Positions 1-9,256 of a stretch of 64,000 bases of DNA are shown here, piece by piece. The stretch is taken from contig NZ_BSPC01000017.1 of the NCBI RefSeq assembly GCF_030160835.1, forward strand, positions 1 to 64,000. Direction: 5' to 3'. The notes beneath the pieces are model-generated. The model did no database searches. It was given only the letters and a program-made list of their open reading frames with translations, and was not told the DNA's origin. The stretch comes from Labrys miyagiensis. GTDB taxonomy: Bacteria > Pseudomonadota > Alphaproteobacteria > Rhizobiales > Labraceae. The position numbers were made by a program, and so were the translations under genes. Position 1 is the stretch's first letter. The number at the start of each line of letters is the position of its first letter.

Positions 1-57
1 CTGCCAGGCCAGAGCAGCAAAAACACCATACCAACGAACTTCGTGACACAGTAGAAT

Positions 58-138
58 GAAGACCGGCACACCGATTGCGCCTCCTTCGGTGCGCAAAGCG
101 GTTCCAAGAGCAGGCAAGGATGCCGGCGATCCCAGGGA
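58..138. repeat. Partial copy of the dispersed composite palindrome (family D/A type)
   Basis: The stretch begins with GAAGACCGGCACACC and continues with GCGCCTCC..., a GGTTCCAAGAGC core and a terminal CCCAGG. This parallels 7000-7077 closely. Only one arm of the usual inverted pair is present, so it looks like a truncated copy. It lies just downstream of the stop of the minus-strand isomerase gene at 143. Bases 1-57 show nothing recognisable. Confidence 0.6.
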
Positions 139-142
139 TGCC

Positions 143-1042
143 TCAGCCCTTCGTCCTCAGCTTGCCCAAAAACCCCTTGGCATAATCCAGCGCCTCGTGC
201 CGGTCGCGCCAGAAGCGCATGTTGAGCTCGTGGATGGCGATCACATCGGCCGGGAACTCGCACTCCACGGCGATCGCATCCCAGGGCACTGAGCCCCAGC
301 CCTGTGGCAGATGCAGGTCGCCGAAACCGAAGGCGTTGGCCTCGGCGCTGGCATAGACCCAGGGCAGGTCCGGCTGGCCGAAGGAATCATGCAGATGCAG
401 ATGCACGGCAAAGGGAGCCAGGGCCTTGGCTTCCTCGACGAAATCATAGCCATATTGGGTGGCGTGAATCAGGCCATGGCTGAAGTCGAAGGTCGCCCGC
501 ACGTGGGGGTGATCGATCAGCGACAATTCCTCGGCGAGGCGGGCGATGGTCGGCGTGGCGGCATAGGGGCCGAAATCGAACAGGTTCTCGACACAGAGCG
601 TCACCTTGTGCTCGGCGGCGAAATCGCCGGCGCGATGCAGAAAATCGCGCTGGCGTCCGGCGGCGTTCTCGGCGTCGTGCCGCTCGTCCGGCTTCATCAT
701 GCCGGCATGGATGACCAGATGCGGTGCGCCGATGCGGGCGCAGATTTCGACGAAGGCCTTGGTGGTGTCGAGGAAACGCGGCAGATGGGCCGCCGGTCCC
801 ATGAAATTGATCGAGAGCGGGCCATGCACGGTGTAGCGGAAGGGCCTGCCACGGCAGAGTTGCTCGAACTCAGCCACGCGCCCCGCGATCGGCCTGCCGG
901 CGAGGACGAGGTCATAGCAATAGGCGGGAATCTCGACATGGCTGATCGGCAGGTCCGCCATCTCGTCGAGCGTTCCGGCAAAATCGGAAAGGTCGGGTTT
1001 GCCTTCCCCTGAGGCAATTCCGAGGGCGGTCTGGGCGGGCAT
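143..1042 (-). CDS. Sugar phosphate isomerase/epimerase (xylose isomerase-like TIM barrel)
   Basis: A 299-residue protein of the AP-endonuclease-2/xylose-isomerase-like TIM-barrel superfamily. Metal-ligand signatures are visible: the strand with THGPLSINF, LVIHAG, the CVENLF glutamate strand, TFDFSHG and HLHLHDS, each ending a predicted beta strand with His, Glu or Asp. Such proteins isomerise or epimerise sugars or sugar phosphates in the cytoplasm; the substrate cannot be told. I chose the ATG at 1042 because AGGAAG lies six bases upstream; an ATG at 1099 would add 19 poorly fitting residues. The gene stands alone, divergent from phaZ. Confidence 0.75.
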   Translation of the reverse strand: MPAQTALGIASGEGKPDLSDFAGTLDEMADLPISHVEIPAYCYDLVLAGRPIAGRVAEFEQLCRGRPFRYTVHGPLSINFMGPAAHLPRFLDTTKAFVEICARIGAPHLVIHAGMMKPDERHDAENAAGRQRDFLHRAGDFAAEHKVTLCVENLFDFGPYAATPTIARLAEELSLIDHPHVRATFDFSHGLIHATQYGYDFVEEAKALAPFAVHLHLHDSFGQPDLPWVYASAEANAFGFGDLHLPQGWGSVPWDAIAVECEFPADVIAIHELNMRFWRDRHEALDYAKGFLGKLRTKG

Positions 1043-1256
1043 GTCGGTCTTCCTGTGAAAAGTTGGCGCCAGCTTAGGCAATTTTGTCGGCACGGCCATG
1101 GTGAGTCGCGATTTTCTGCACGTGAAAGCATCACGAGAGTTTGTTGCGGCGCAATAATGCTGCTATGACAAATCGGTGACAGGCATCTTGCGACGCAGGA
1201 CTGGGCGCGCCAATTTGTCAGACATGACGGACTGAGCTTTCCTTTCTGGTGACGCG

Positions 1257-2621
1257 ATGTTTGAAGAATTTCAGAACATGTTTGGCATGGGCGTGGTCTC
1301 GGCGCCGGTTTATGCGCTCTATGAGGCGACGCATGCTGCCTTGGGCCCCACCCGCGCCTTTTCCGACGCGACGCGGGCCTTTTTCGAGAATCCCGGCAAT
1401 CCGTTCTCCAACACCCCCTGGGGCAAGTCGGTCGCGGCAGCCTGCGAGGTGTTCGAGCGGGTGACGCGTCGCTATGGCAAGCCCGCCTTCGGCATCCAGG
1501 ACGTGCTGGTTGGCGGCGAACGTGTTGCCGTGCATGAAGACATCGTCTGGCAGAGACCCTTCTGCAACCTCATCCACTTCTCGCGCTCGCTCCGCGGCAG
1601 CCGCCGCCCGGATCCCAAGCTCCTGATCGTGGCGCCGATGTCCGGCCACTACGCCACCCTGCTGCGTGGCACGGTGGAAGCCTTCCTGCCCAATCACGAG
1701 GTCTACATCACCGACTGGATCGATGCCCGCATGGTGCCGGTCACCGACGGCCGCTTCGACCTCGACGACTATATCGACTACATCATCTCGATGCTGCACG
1801 CGCTCGGCCCCGACACCCACGTGATCGGCGTCTGCCAGCCCTCGGTGCCGGTGATGGCCGCCGTCTCGCTGATGGAAGCCAAGGACGACCCCTATACGCC
1901 GCTGACCATGACGCTGATGGGCGGCCCGATCGACACCCGCCTGTCGCCGACCAAGGTCAACGATGTCGCCGTCGACAAGGGGGTCGACTGGTTCCGCTCC
2001 AATGTCATCACCAAGGTTCCCTTCCCCCATCCCGGCTTCATGCGCGACGTCTATCCCGGTTTCCTGCAGTTGACCGGCTTCATGACCATGAACCTCAACC
2101 GTCATTTCGACGCGCACAAGACGCTCTATTTCGACCTGGTGCGCGGCGACGGTGACAGTGCTCAGAAGCACCGCGAGTTCTATGACGAATATCTCTCCGT
2201 GATGGATCTCACGGCCGAGTTCTACCTGCAGACCGTCGACACGGTGTTCGTCAAATACGCCCTCGCCAAGGGCGAGATGACCCATCGCGGCAAGCCGGTC
2301 GATCCAGGCGCCATCCGTAATGTCGCGCTCTTCACCATCGAGGGCGAGAATGACGACATCACCGGCTACGGCCAGACCCAGGCCGCCCATGGGCTGTGCG
2401 TGAACCTGCCGCTGGACAAGAAGGCGCATTACACCCAGGCCGGCGTCGGCCATTACGGCGTGTTCAACGGTTCGCGCTTCCGCTCCGAGATCGCGCCGCG
2501 CATTGCCGATTTCATCCGCTCCAACCTCGGCAACCGCAAGGCACCGGAGAAGGGGACGAGCCAGCTCATTTCGCTTGATGCCAAGCGCGGCAGCCCGCCG
2601 GTCCGCACGCCCCAGGCCTAA
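1257..2621 (+). CDS. phaZ: Intracellular poly(3-hydroxybutyrate) depolymerase
   Basis: A 454-residue protein of the intracellular PHB depolymerase family, which degrades the native carbon-storage granule to hydroxybutyrate oligomers in the cytoplasm. The alpha/beta-hydrolase fold is visible, with the expected cysteine nucleophile in GVCQPS (Cys193) in place of serine. The C-terminal part (YTQAGVGHYGVFNGSRFR) carries the histidine typical of the PHB_depo_C domain. No signal peptide is seen, as expected for the intracellular class. The length is near the family norm. No obvious Shine-Dalgarno precedes the ATG. phaC/phaP are not in the window. The identification is firm at family level. Confidence 0.92.
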   Translation: MFEEFQNMFGMGVVSAPVYALYEATHAALGPTRAFSDATRAFFENPGNPFSNTPWGKSVAAACEVFERVTRRYGKPAFGIQDVLVGGERVAVHEDIVWQRPFCNLIHFSRSLRGSRRPDPKLLIVAPMSGHYATLLRGTVEAFLPNHEVYITDWIDARMVPVTDGRFDLDDYIDYIISMLHALGPDTHVIGVCQPSVPVMAAVSLMEAKDDPYTPLTMTLMGGPIDTRLSPTKVNDVAVDKGVDWFRSNVITKVPFPHPGFMRDVYPGFLQLTGFMTMNLNRHFDAHKTLYFDLVRGDGDSAQKHREFYDEYLSVMDLTAEFYLQTVDTVFVKYALAKGEMTHRGKPVDPGAIRNVALFTIEGENDDITGYGQTQAAHGLCVNLPLDKKAHYTQAGVGHYGVFNGSRFRSEIAPRIADFIRSNLGNRKAPEKGTSQLISLDAKRGSPPVRTPQA

Positions 2622-2767
2622 TAATTTGATGCCCTGGGAGGTAATCGGGGTATCCGGCCCCAATCCGGGCGGATTTGTCATGCAAGCGCGATGATGCGAT
2701 GAGTGGTCGGTTGCCGCTTCGTTGCGACTGTCCCTTAACGCTGCACCCCGAGATCCGTTTGCCCCGT

Positions 2768-5617
2768 ATGTCTCTCCGCTTCTCCGCCCTGTCCCGGCTT
2801 CTCGCTGCGACGGCGCTCGCAGCCGTCTTGATGGGAGCGGCGCTTCCGGCCCGCGCCGAGGCGCCGACCGTGCCATGGCCGCAGACCATCAGCGACCTCC
2901 AGGCCGAATCGGGCATCCGCTTCGGCACGCTTTCCAACGGCATGCGTTTCGCCATCATGCACAACGCCACGCCGGCCGGGCAGGCGGCGATCCGCTTCCG
3001 CATTGGTTCAGGCTCGCTCGAAGAGGACGACAGCCAGCAGGGTCTGGCGCATTTCCTCGAACATATGGCCTTCAAGGGCTCGACCCACGTCGCCGAGGGC
3101 GAGATGGTGCGCATCCTGCAGCGCAAGGGTCTGGCCTTCGGCCCGGATACCAATGCGCACACCTCCTATGACGAGACGGTCTATGCGCTCGACCTGCCCG
3201 AGGTGGATGCCGACACGGTGTCCACCGGCCTTATGCTGATGCGCGAGACCGCGAGCGAACTGAAGCTCGACGCCGGCGCCTTCGACCGCGAGCGTGGCGT
3301 CATCCTCTCCGAGGAGCGGCTGCGCGACACGCCGCAATATCGCGGCATGATCGGCCTCATCAACGTGCTGCTAGCCGGCCAGCGCGTGCCCCTGCGCCCC
3401 CCCATCGGCAAGACCGACATCATCTCCCATGCGCCCGTCGACCTGGTTCGCGACTACTACCAGGCCAATTACCGGCCTGATCGCGCCACCCTCATGGTGG
3501 TGGGCGACGTCGATCCAGCCGCCATCGAAGCCGAGATCCGCCAGCGCTTCGATGACTGGAAGCCGGCCGGTCCGGTCAAGCCGGAGCCCGATCCCGGCCA
3601 GTTGAAGCAGCAGGGTTCGGGGACCGACGTGGTGACGGTGCCGGGCGCCTCTACCCGCGTGCAGATCGCCTGGACGCGCCCCTATGACGCTTCGCCCGAC
3701 AATTTCGCCAAGCGCCGGGCGCAGACCATCGAGGATATCGGCCTTTCCGTGCTGAAGCGCCGCGTCGGGGCCATGGCGCGCCGGGCCAACGCGCCCTTCA
3801 TCAGCGCCGAGGTCGCTTCGCAGGATCTTTATGATTCCGCCCGCATCGCCTTGATCGCCGCCGACAGCGAGCCGAACAAATGGCAGACGGCGCTCGCCGC
3901 CATCGACCAGGAGCAGCGCCGCATCGCCCAGTTCGGCGTGGAACAGGCCGAAATCGACCGCGAGGTGCTGGAATATCGCTCGCTCCTGCAGGCGGCGGCC
4001 GGCGGTGCGGCGACGCGCACGAGCACCGATATCGCTTATACGCTGGCGCAGAGCGTCGACGACAACAAGGTCTTCACCTCGCCAGCCGACGACCTCGCTC
4101 TGTTCGAGCGCATGGTGAAGGGCCTGACGGCCGACGAGGTCAACCAGTCGCTGCGCACCGTCTTCTCGGGCAACGGGCCGCGCCTGGTGCTGCAGACGGC
4201 GCAGGCGCCGGAAGGCGGGGCCGATGCGGTGGCCAAGGCCTATGCCGCCTCGCGCGCCGTGCCGGTGACGGCCCCGCCCAAGGCGGTCGCGGCCGTGTGG
4301 CCCTATACCCATTTCGGCGATCCCGGCGCGGTAGCCGAGCGGCGCGGCGCCGACGACCTCGGCGTTACCCTGGTGCGCTTTGCCAATGGCGTGCGCCTCA
4401 ACGTCAAGCCGACCAAGCTGCGTGCCAACGAGGTGCTGGTGCGCGTCGATATCGGCCACGGCCGGCTCGACCTTCCCAGGGATCGTCCGCTGCCGACCTG
4501 GACCGCGCAGGCTGTCGAGCTTTCCGGCCTGAAGGGCATCGACTATGAGGATATGCAGAAGGCGCTGGCGGCCAATGTCGCCAGTATCGACTTCTCCCTC
4601 GAGGACGCCTCCTTCAAGTTCGAGGGCCGCACCAGGCCGGAGGATCTGGCGACGCAGCTGCAGATACTGGCCGCCTACAGCTCGGATCCCGTCTATCGGC
4701 CGGAAGTCTTCGCGCGCCTCCAGCAAGCCTATCTCAACAACCTCGACCAATATGCCGCGACGCCGAGCAATGTCGTCAGCCGCGACTTCCAGGGCCTGGT
4801 GCACGCCGACGATCCGCGCTGGACCTTTCCCGACCGCGAGCAGTTGCTGGCGACCAAGCCCGGCGACTTCGAGGCGCTGTTCCACGGTCCCATCACCAAG
4901 GGAGCGATCGAAGTGACGGTTGTCGGCGATGTCACCACCGACGATGCGATCCGCCTCGTCTCGCAGACCTTCGGTGCCCTGCCGGCCCGTCCGGACGTCG
5001 CAACCGTGACGGCCGCCGCCCAATTTCCGGCGCCGACCGCCCAGCCCGTGCTGCGGACCCATACGGGCCGAGCCGACAACGCGGCTGCCGTAATGGCGGT
5101 GCCGGTGGGCGACATGCTGTCCGACCTGCCGCGCGCCTTTGCCGCCGATCTCGCCGGCCAGATTTTCGAGAACCGGCTGATCGACCAGTTCCGCATCGCC
5201 GAGGGCGCCACCTACAGCCCGCAAGGCGACGTCTCCCTGTCGAAGTCGATCCCCGGCTATGGCTTCGCCTATGCCTATGTCGAGACGACGCCGGCCAAGG
5301 TCGACCGCTTCTATGCCCTGGTCGACAAGATCGCGACCGATCTTGCCGCGACCGACGTCTCGGCGGACGAGCTGGCACGGGCCAGGGAGCCGATGATCGA
5401 GACGGTGAAGCACCAGCAGGAAGGCAATGAATACTGGCTGCAGAACCTGCGCGGGGTCCAGACCGATCCGCGTCGGCTCGAACTGATCCGCCAGAACCTC
5501 ACAGGGTACGAAAAGGTTACGGCACAGGACATCCGCACCATCGCGGCGAGCTATTTCAAGCCCGAGAAGTTCTGGAAATTCGAAGTCCTGCCGTCCAGCG
5601 TGGCGGCGGTCAGATAG
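2768..5617 (+). CDS. Exported M16-family zinc metalloprotease (two M16 modules)
   Basis: With the start at 2768 the protein has 949 residues and a clean signal peptide (MSLRFSALSRLL...ALPARAEA), so it acts in the periplasm or as a lipid-free secreted protein. The inverted zinc motif HFLEH is at residues 95-99 (GLAHFLEHMAFKGS), followed by the downstream glutamate region typical of pitrilysin/insulinase. A second, inactive M16-like half occupies the C-terminus, as in bacterial YhjJ/PqqL-like single-chain enzymes. An in-frame ATG at 2675 would put 31 hydrophilic residues before the signal peptide and is less likely. The native substrate is unknown. Confidence 0.85.
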   Translation: MSLRFSALSRLLAATALAAVLMGAALPARAEAPTVPWPQTISDLQAESGIRFGTLSNGMRFAIMHNATPAGQAAIRFRIGSGSLEEDDSQQGLAHFLEHMAFKGSTHVAEGEMVRILQRKGLAFGPDTNAHTSYDETVYALDLPEVDADTVSTGLMLMRETASELKLDAGAFDRERGVILSEERLRDTPQYRGMIGLINVLLAGQRVPLRPPIGKTDIISHAPVDLVRDYYQANYRPDRATLMVVGDVDPAAIEAEIRQRFDDWKPAGPVKPEPDPGQLKQQGSGTDVVTVPGASTRVQIAWTRPYDASPDNFAKRRAQTIEDIGLSVLKRRVGAMARRANAPFISAEVASQDLYDSARIALIAADSEPNKWQTALAAIDQEQRRIAQFGVEQAEIDREVLEYRSLLQAAAGGAATRTSTDIAYTLAQSVDDNKVFTSPADDLALFERMVKGLTADEVNQSLRTVFSGNGPRLVLQTAQAPEGGADAVAKAYAASRAVPVTAPPKAVAAVWPYTHFGDPGAVAERRGADDLGVTLVRFANGVRLNVKPTKLRANEVLVRVDIGHGRLDLPRDRPLPTWTAQAVELSGLKGIDYEDMQKALAANVASIDFSLEDASFKFEGRTRPEDLATQLQILAAYSSDPVYRPEVFARLQQAYLNNLDQYAATPSNVVSRDFQGLVHADDPRWTFPDREQLLATKPGDFEALFHGPITKGAIEVTVVGDVTTDDAIRLVSQTFGALPARPDVATVTAAAQFPAPTAQPVLRTHTGRADNAAAVMAVPVGDMLSDLPRAFAADLAGQIFENRLIDQFRIAEGATYSPQGDVSLSKSIPGYGFAYAYVETTPAKVDRFYALVDKIATDLAATDVSADELARAREPMIETVKHQQEGNEYWLQNLRGVQTDPRRLELIRQNLTGYEKVTAQDIRTIAASYFKPEKFWKFEVLPSSVAAVR

Positions 5618-5667
5618 GCTCGAAGGACCCCGTCACGAAATCGGAGGGTGGCGCATAGCTCGTGCGC

Positions 5668-6027
5668 TCACGCTCGGGCGTCTTCGCCGGTCGTGGGCAG
5701 CACGCCCCTGAAGGCCTGCTCCGCCAGCCGCGCTGTCTCGGCTTCCAGCGAGCGATAGGCCGCCAGCAGCCGCTCGCCGAAGGCCGTCAAGCGGGCGCCG
5801 CCGCCGTTGACCCCACCGGCCGAGGTTTCGATGGCCGGCTGCGCGAACATGGTGTTCACGGAGTCGAGCAGCACCCAGGCCCGGCGATAGGACATGCCCA
5901 GTTGCCGCCCCGCGGCCGAAATCGAGCCGGTGCGGGCCACCGCCTCCAGGAGATTCATCTTGCCAGGGCCGAGCCTGGCATCTTCGGCAAAGGTGAGCTT
6001 GAGGCTGACAAGGGGCTGGCCGGACAT
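5668..6027 (-). CDS. ModE N-terminal-type winged helix regulator
   Basis: A 119-residue protein consisting only of the winged helix-turn-helix domain of ModE (helix-turn-helix around GSISAAGRQLGMSYRRAWVL). It lacks the two TOBE molybdate-binding domains of full-length ModE. Proteins of this kind bind as dimers to mod promoters. It is divergent from modB, with a mod-box-like sequence between them, so control of the molybdate transporter is the natural inference. How it would sense molybdate without TOBE domains is not evident. Start at 6027 is preceded by GGAG on the minus strand. Confidence 0.8.
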   Translation of the reverse strand: MSGQPLVSLKLTFAEDARLGPGKMNLLEAVARTGSISAAGRQLGMSYRRAWVLLDSVNTMFAQPAIETSAGGVNGGGARLTAFGERLLAAYRSLEAETARLAEQAFRGVLPTTGEDARA

Positions 6028-6090
6028 ATTCTGGCTCCGTGATCGGGAAGGGGCCCACAGGCCGCATCATGATTGCGATTGCCGGCGAAG

Positions 6091-6115
6091 CGCCCTATTC
6101 AACAGGATATAACGA
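6091..6115. promoter_or_regulatory. Candidate ModE operator (mod box) between regulator and modB
   Basis: The right half ATATAACGA at 6107-6115 matches the ModE half-site; the left half CGCCCTATT at 6091-6099 is a degraded inverted partner. It lies between the divergent starts at 6027 and 6186, the expected place for repression of modB. The assignment rests on one good half-site only. Confidence 0.4.
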
Positions 6116-6185
6116 ATTGGCGCGAAGGCATAACCCATGATCGAGCCCAAGGCGGTTTGTCGGTTGAAAGCGTCCGGGAGGGGCG

Positions 6186-6887
6186 ATGGATCTGCTGTCG
6201 CCTGAGGAATGGATCGCTCTTCACCTGAGCCTCGAGATCGCTGGTCTCGCCACCCTGATTTCACTGCCTTTCGCCATCGCGGCCGCCTGGGTCCTGGCGC
6301 GCTGCCGCTTCCCGGGCAAGGCCATATTTGACAGTTTCGTGCATCTGCCGCTGGTGTTGCCGCCGGTGGTGACCGGCTATATCCTGCTGGTGCTGCTGGG
6401 CCGTAACGGGGTGATCGGCTCCTTCCTGCTGCTGCATTTCAACATCGTCTTCGCCTTCCGCTGGACGGGGGCGGCGATCGCCTGCGCGGTGATGGGCTTT
6501 CCCCTGATGGTGCGCGCGATCCGGCTTGCCATCGAGGCCGTCGATCCCCGGCTCGAAGCCGCGGCAGGCACGCTCGGCGCCAATCCCTTCCTCACCTTCC
6601 TCGCGGTGACGCTGCCGCTGACCGTGCCCGGCATCATCGCCGGCATGGTGCTCGCCTTCGCCAAGGCGCTCGGTGAATTCGGCGCCACCATCACCTTCGT
6701 CTCCAATATTCCGGGCGAGACCCAGACCCTGTCGACCGCCATCTACACCGCGCTGCAGGATCCCAATGGCGACAGTACCGTGGTGAGGCTGACCGTGGTG
6801 TCGATCCTGCTGGCCATGGCGGCGCTGATCGCCTCCGAAGCTCTGGCGCGGCGCGCGAGGGTCAAGATCGGGCAGGCGAAGGTGTGA
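6186..6887 (+). CDS. modB: Molybdate ABC transporter permease
   Basis: A 233-residue inner-membrane permease with five to six hydrophobic segments and the EAA-type loop (AAAGTLGANPFLTFLAVTLP) that docks on the ATPase. The sequence pattern LPLVLPPVVTGY and ALGEFGATITFVSN is characteristic of ModB. It imports molybdate for molybdenum cofactor synthesis. A GGAGG lies just upstream. It is unusual that neither modA (binding protein) nor modC (ATPase) is adjacent: upstream is the ModE-type regulator, downstream a large palindromic repeat and then an unrelated peptide-type ATPase. Confidence 0.9.
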   Translation: MDLLSPEEWIALHLSLEIAGLATLISLPFAIAAAWVLARCRFPGKAIFDSFVHLPLVLPPVVTGYILLVLLGRNGVIGSFLLLHFNIVFAFRWTGAAIACAVMGFPLMVRAIRLAIEAVDPRLEAAAGTLGANPFLTFLAVTLPLTVPGIIAGMVLAFAKALGEFGATITFVSNIPGETQTLSTAIYTALQDPNGDSTVVRLTVVSILLAMAALIASEALARRARVKIGQAKV

Positions 6888-6943
6888 GGCCAGGAGCGCG
6901 GCCGTCTTGCCTGCATCTCTCGTCCAGAGCACAGGCCGGAATC

Positions 6944-7077
6944 GGTGTGCCGGTCTTCGGACCGGCATGCCCTCGACCTTTGGGGCAAGATGCCGGCCTG
7001 AAGACCGGCACACCAATTGCGCCTCTTCCTGCCGACGCCGCGTTTCCAAGAGCGGACGAGACGTCCGCGCTCCCAGG
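6944..7077. repeat. Composite palindrome: D-type pair plus A-type half
   Basis: GGTGTGCCGGTCTTC (6944-6958) pairs perfectly with GAAGACCGGCACACC (7000-7014). This is followed by an A-type half with an inverted core GTTTCCAAGAGC and the hairpin GCGGAC gagac GTCCGC ending in GCGCTCCCAGG (7077). It fills the gap between modB and the yejF-like gene. An open reading frame runs through it into the ATPase, but that extension is repeat sequence and not gene. Confidence 0.85.
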
Positions 7078-7122
7078 AAGAATCCGATTCATTCCGCCAC
7101 GATTCTAGGCTACCCCTCATCC

Positions 7123-8757
7123 ATGGCTTCCTCCGCACCGCTTCTGGACGTTCGCGATCTCTCCGTCGCCTTCAGCACTGACGGCAACAAGGTCGTCGCC
7201 GTCGACCGCGTCTCCTTCAGCCTCGACAAGGGCGAGACCCTGGCGCTGGTGGGCGAATCCGGATCGGGCAAGTCGGTCACGGCGCTTTCCATCGTGCAGC
7301 TCCTGAACTATCCGGCCGCCTCGCATCCCTCGGGAGAAATCCTGTTCAGGGGCCAGAACCTGCTGGGCGCCTCGGAAGACAAGATGCGCAAGGTGCGCGG
7401 CGCTGACATCACCATGGTGTTCCAGGAGCCGATGACCTCGCTGAATCCGCTGCATACGATCGAGCGGCAGATCGGCGAGATCCTCGACATCCACCAGGGC
7501 CTCTCCGGGCAGAAGGCCCGCAAGCGCACGCTGGAACTGCTGCGCCAGGTCGGCATCCGCGATCCCGAGAGCCGGCTCGGCGCCTTCCCGCACCAGCTCT
7601 CCGGTGGCCAGCGCCAGCGCGTGATGATCGCCATGGCGCTCGCCAACGATCCCGACCTGCTGATCGCCGACGAGCCGACCACGGCGCTCGATGTCACCGT
7701 GCAGGCGCAGATCCTGAAACTTCTCAAGGAGCTGCAGGCCCGCAGCGGCATGGCCATGCTGTTCATCACCCATGATCTCGGCATCGTGCGCAAGCTCGCC
7801 GACAGGGTCTGTGTGATGCTGAAGGGCAAGATCGTCGACCAGGGCCCGACGGGGCAGGTCTTCGCCAATCCGACCAGCGACTATACCAGGCGCCTGCTCG
7901 CCGCCGAGCCCAAGGGCCGGCCCACGCCCTTCGACCCCGATGCGCGTACCATCGTCTCCACCGACGGGCTGCAGGTGTGGTTTCCGATCAAGGCGGGGCT
8001 GCTGCGGCGCACCGTGGGCCACGTCAAGGCGGTCGATGGCGTCAGCGTCACGGTGAAGGAGGGCCAGACGCTCGGTGTCGTCGGTGAATCCGGCTCGGGC
8101 AAGACGACCCTCGGCCTTGCCATCCTGAGGCTGATCTCCAGCAAGGGGCCGATCGCCTATCTCGGCCGGCCGATCGACGGGTTCGATCGCAAGACAATGA
8201 CCCCCCTGCGCAAGGAGATGCAGATCGTCTTCCAGGACCCTTACGGCTCGCTGTCGCCGCGCATGTCGATCGGGCAAATCGTCGAGGAAGGGCTGCTGGT
8301 GCTGGGCTCGCGCATGGGGGCGGAGGAGCGCCGCAGCGCCGTTGCCAAGGCGCTCGGCGATGTCGGCCTCGACCCGGCGGTGATGGACCGCTATCCGCAT
8401 GAATTTTCCGGCGGCCAGCGCCAGCGCATCGCCATTGCCCGCGCCATGGTGCTGCAGCCGAAATTCCTCGTGCTGGACGAGCCGACCTCGGCGCTCGACA
8501 TGTCGGTGCAGGCCCAGATCGTCGACCTCCTGCGCGAACTGCAACAGCAGCATAGGCTCGCTTATCTCTTCATCAGTCACGACCTCAAGGTGGTCAGGGC
8601 GCTCGCCAATGAGGTGATGGTGATGCAGAACGGCAAGGTGGTGGAGCACGGGCCCGCCACCGAGATTTTCGACCATCCCCGCGAGCCCTATACCCAGGCC
8701 TTGCTCGCCGCCGCCTTCTCGATCGAGACCGCGCCGACGGGCGTGGTGCATGAGTAG
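7123..8757 (+). CDS. yejF: Peptide-type ABC transporter ATPase with two fused nucleotide-binding domains (YejF-like)
   Basis: A 544-residue fusion of two oligopeptide-type ATPases. Domain 1 has Walker A GESGSGKS at 44-51, signature LSGGQRQR and Walker B LLIADEP; domain 2 has GESGSGKT at 321-328, FSGGQRQR and FLVLDEP. Each ends with the OppD/F-type C-terminal extension (DYTRRLLAAEP, EPYTQALLAAA). This architecture is that of YejF, the ATPase of the YejABEF microcin C/peptide importer, also seen in GsiA. The yejA, yejB and yejE genes are not present; upstream is only a repeat and modB. I placed the start at 7123 because the preceding codons are repeat. Confidence 0.85.
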   Translation: MASSAPLLDVRDLSVAFSTDGNKVVAVDRVSFSLDKGETLALVGESGSGKSVTALSIVQLLNYPAASHPSGEILFRGQNLLGASEDKMRKVRGADITMVFQEPMTSLNPLHTIERQIGEILDIHQGLSGQKARKRTLELLRQVGIRDPESRLGAFPHQLSGGQRQRVMIAMALANDPDLLIADEPTTALDVTVQAQILKLLKELQARSGMAMLFITHDLGIVRKLADRVCVMLKGKIVDQGPTGQVFANPTSDYTRRLLAAEPKGRPTPFDPDARTIVSTDGLQVWFPIKAGLLRRTVGHVKAVDGVSVTVKEGQTLGVVGESGSGKTTLGLAILRLISSKGPIAYLGRPIDGFDRKTMTPLRKEMQIVFQDPYGSLSPRMSIGQIVEEGLLVLGSRMGAEERRSAVAKALGDVGLDPAVMDRYPHEFSGGQRQRIAIARAMVLQPKFLVLDEPTSALDMSVQAQIVDLLRELQQQHRLAYLFISHDLKVVRALANEVMVMQNGKVVEHGPATEIFDHPREPYTQALLAAAFSIETAPTGVVHE

Positions 8758-8876
8758 GACGGCGGGCGGCGGAGGTCGGGCTTAAGGCAGTTCCTTGTCC
8801 AGGAGCCCGACGGTTCTCTGCTGTGGCTTGCCGAGCATCCGGGGGAACGGCCCTTGCAAGAGGAGATGCCCCGCCT

Positions 8877-9230
8877 GTGACCGTCCTGCGCATCGTCGCC
8901 AATATCGCCGCCCCTGAGCCTGGGCAAGCTGCGGCTTTCTACCAGGATCTTCTTGGCCTCGATCTGGTAATGGATCACGGCTGGATCCTGACCTTCGCAG
9001 CTCCCGGCCAGCAGACACCGCAGCTCAGCATCGCCAGCGAAGGCGGCTCGGGAACCGAGGTTCCCGATCTTTCCGTCGAGGTCGACGATGTGGATGAAGT
9101 CCATCGGCGAGCTGCGGCCGGCGGCTATGAGATCGTCTATGCGCTCACCGACGAGCCTTGGGGCGTGCGTCGCTTCTATGTGCGCGATCCGCTCGGCAAG
9201 GTCGTCAACATCCTCTCGCACGGGCGCTGA
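8877..9230 (+). CDS. VOC (glyoxalase/bleomycin-resistance fold) protein
   Basis: About 117 residues with the beta-alpha-beta-beta-beta pattern of the vicinal oxygen chelate fold: VLRIVANIAAPEPGQAAAFYQDLLGLDLVMD at the start and GVRRFYVRDPLGKVVNILSH at the end, the latter being the classic terminal DPxGxxxxL motif. Members include metal-dependent lyases, dioxygenases and drug-binding proteins; the function here is not inferable. I prefer the GTG at 8877, with AGGAG 11 bases upstream, over an ATG at 8823 that adds 18 atypical residues. Confidence 0.7.
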   Translation: MTVLRIVANIAAPEPGQAAAFYQDLLGLDLVMDHGWILTFAAPGQQTPQLSIASEGGSGTEVPDLSVEVDDVDEVHRRAAAGGYEIVYALTDEPWGVRRFYVRDPLGKVVNILSHGR

Positions 9231-9256
9231 GCGGCGGGAGAAGGTGTGGCAAACGC

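Noticed and set aside
3371-5413. A 680-codon open frame on the minus strand opposite the M16 protease
   Set aside because: It is a high-GC shadow of the protease gene: its protein has no recognisable domain and is rich in Arg, Gly, His and Asp as expected from antisense frames. The same holds for the long antisense frames opposite yejF, pnp, pheS, recF and the ABC transporter genes.
6907-7122. A 72-residue N-terminal extension of the yejF-like ATPase
   Set aside because: The codons are entirely palindromic repeat sequence, and the ATPase domain begins normally at the ATG at 7123.
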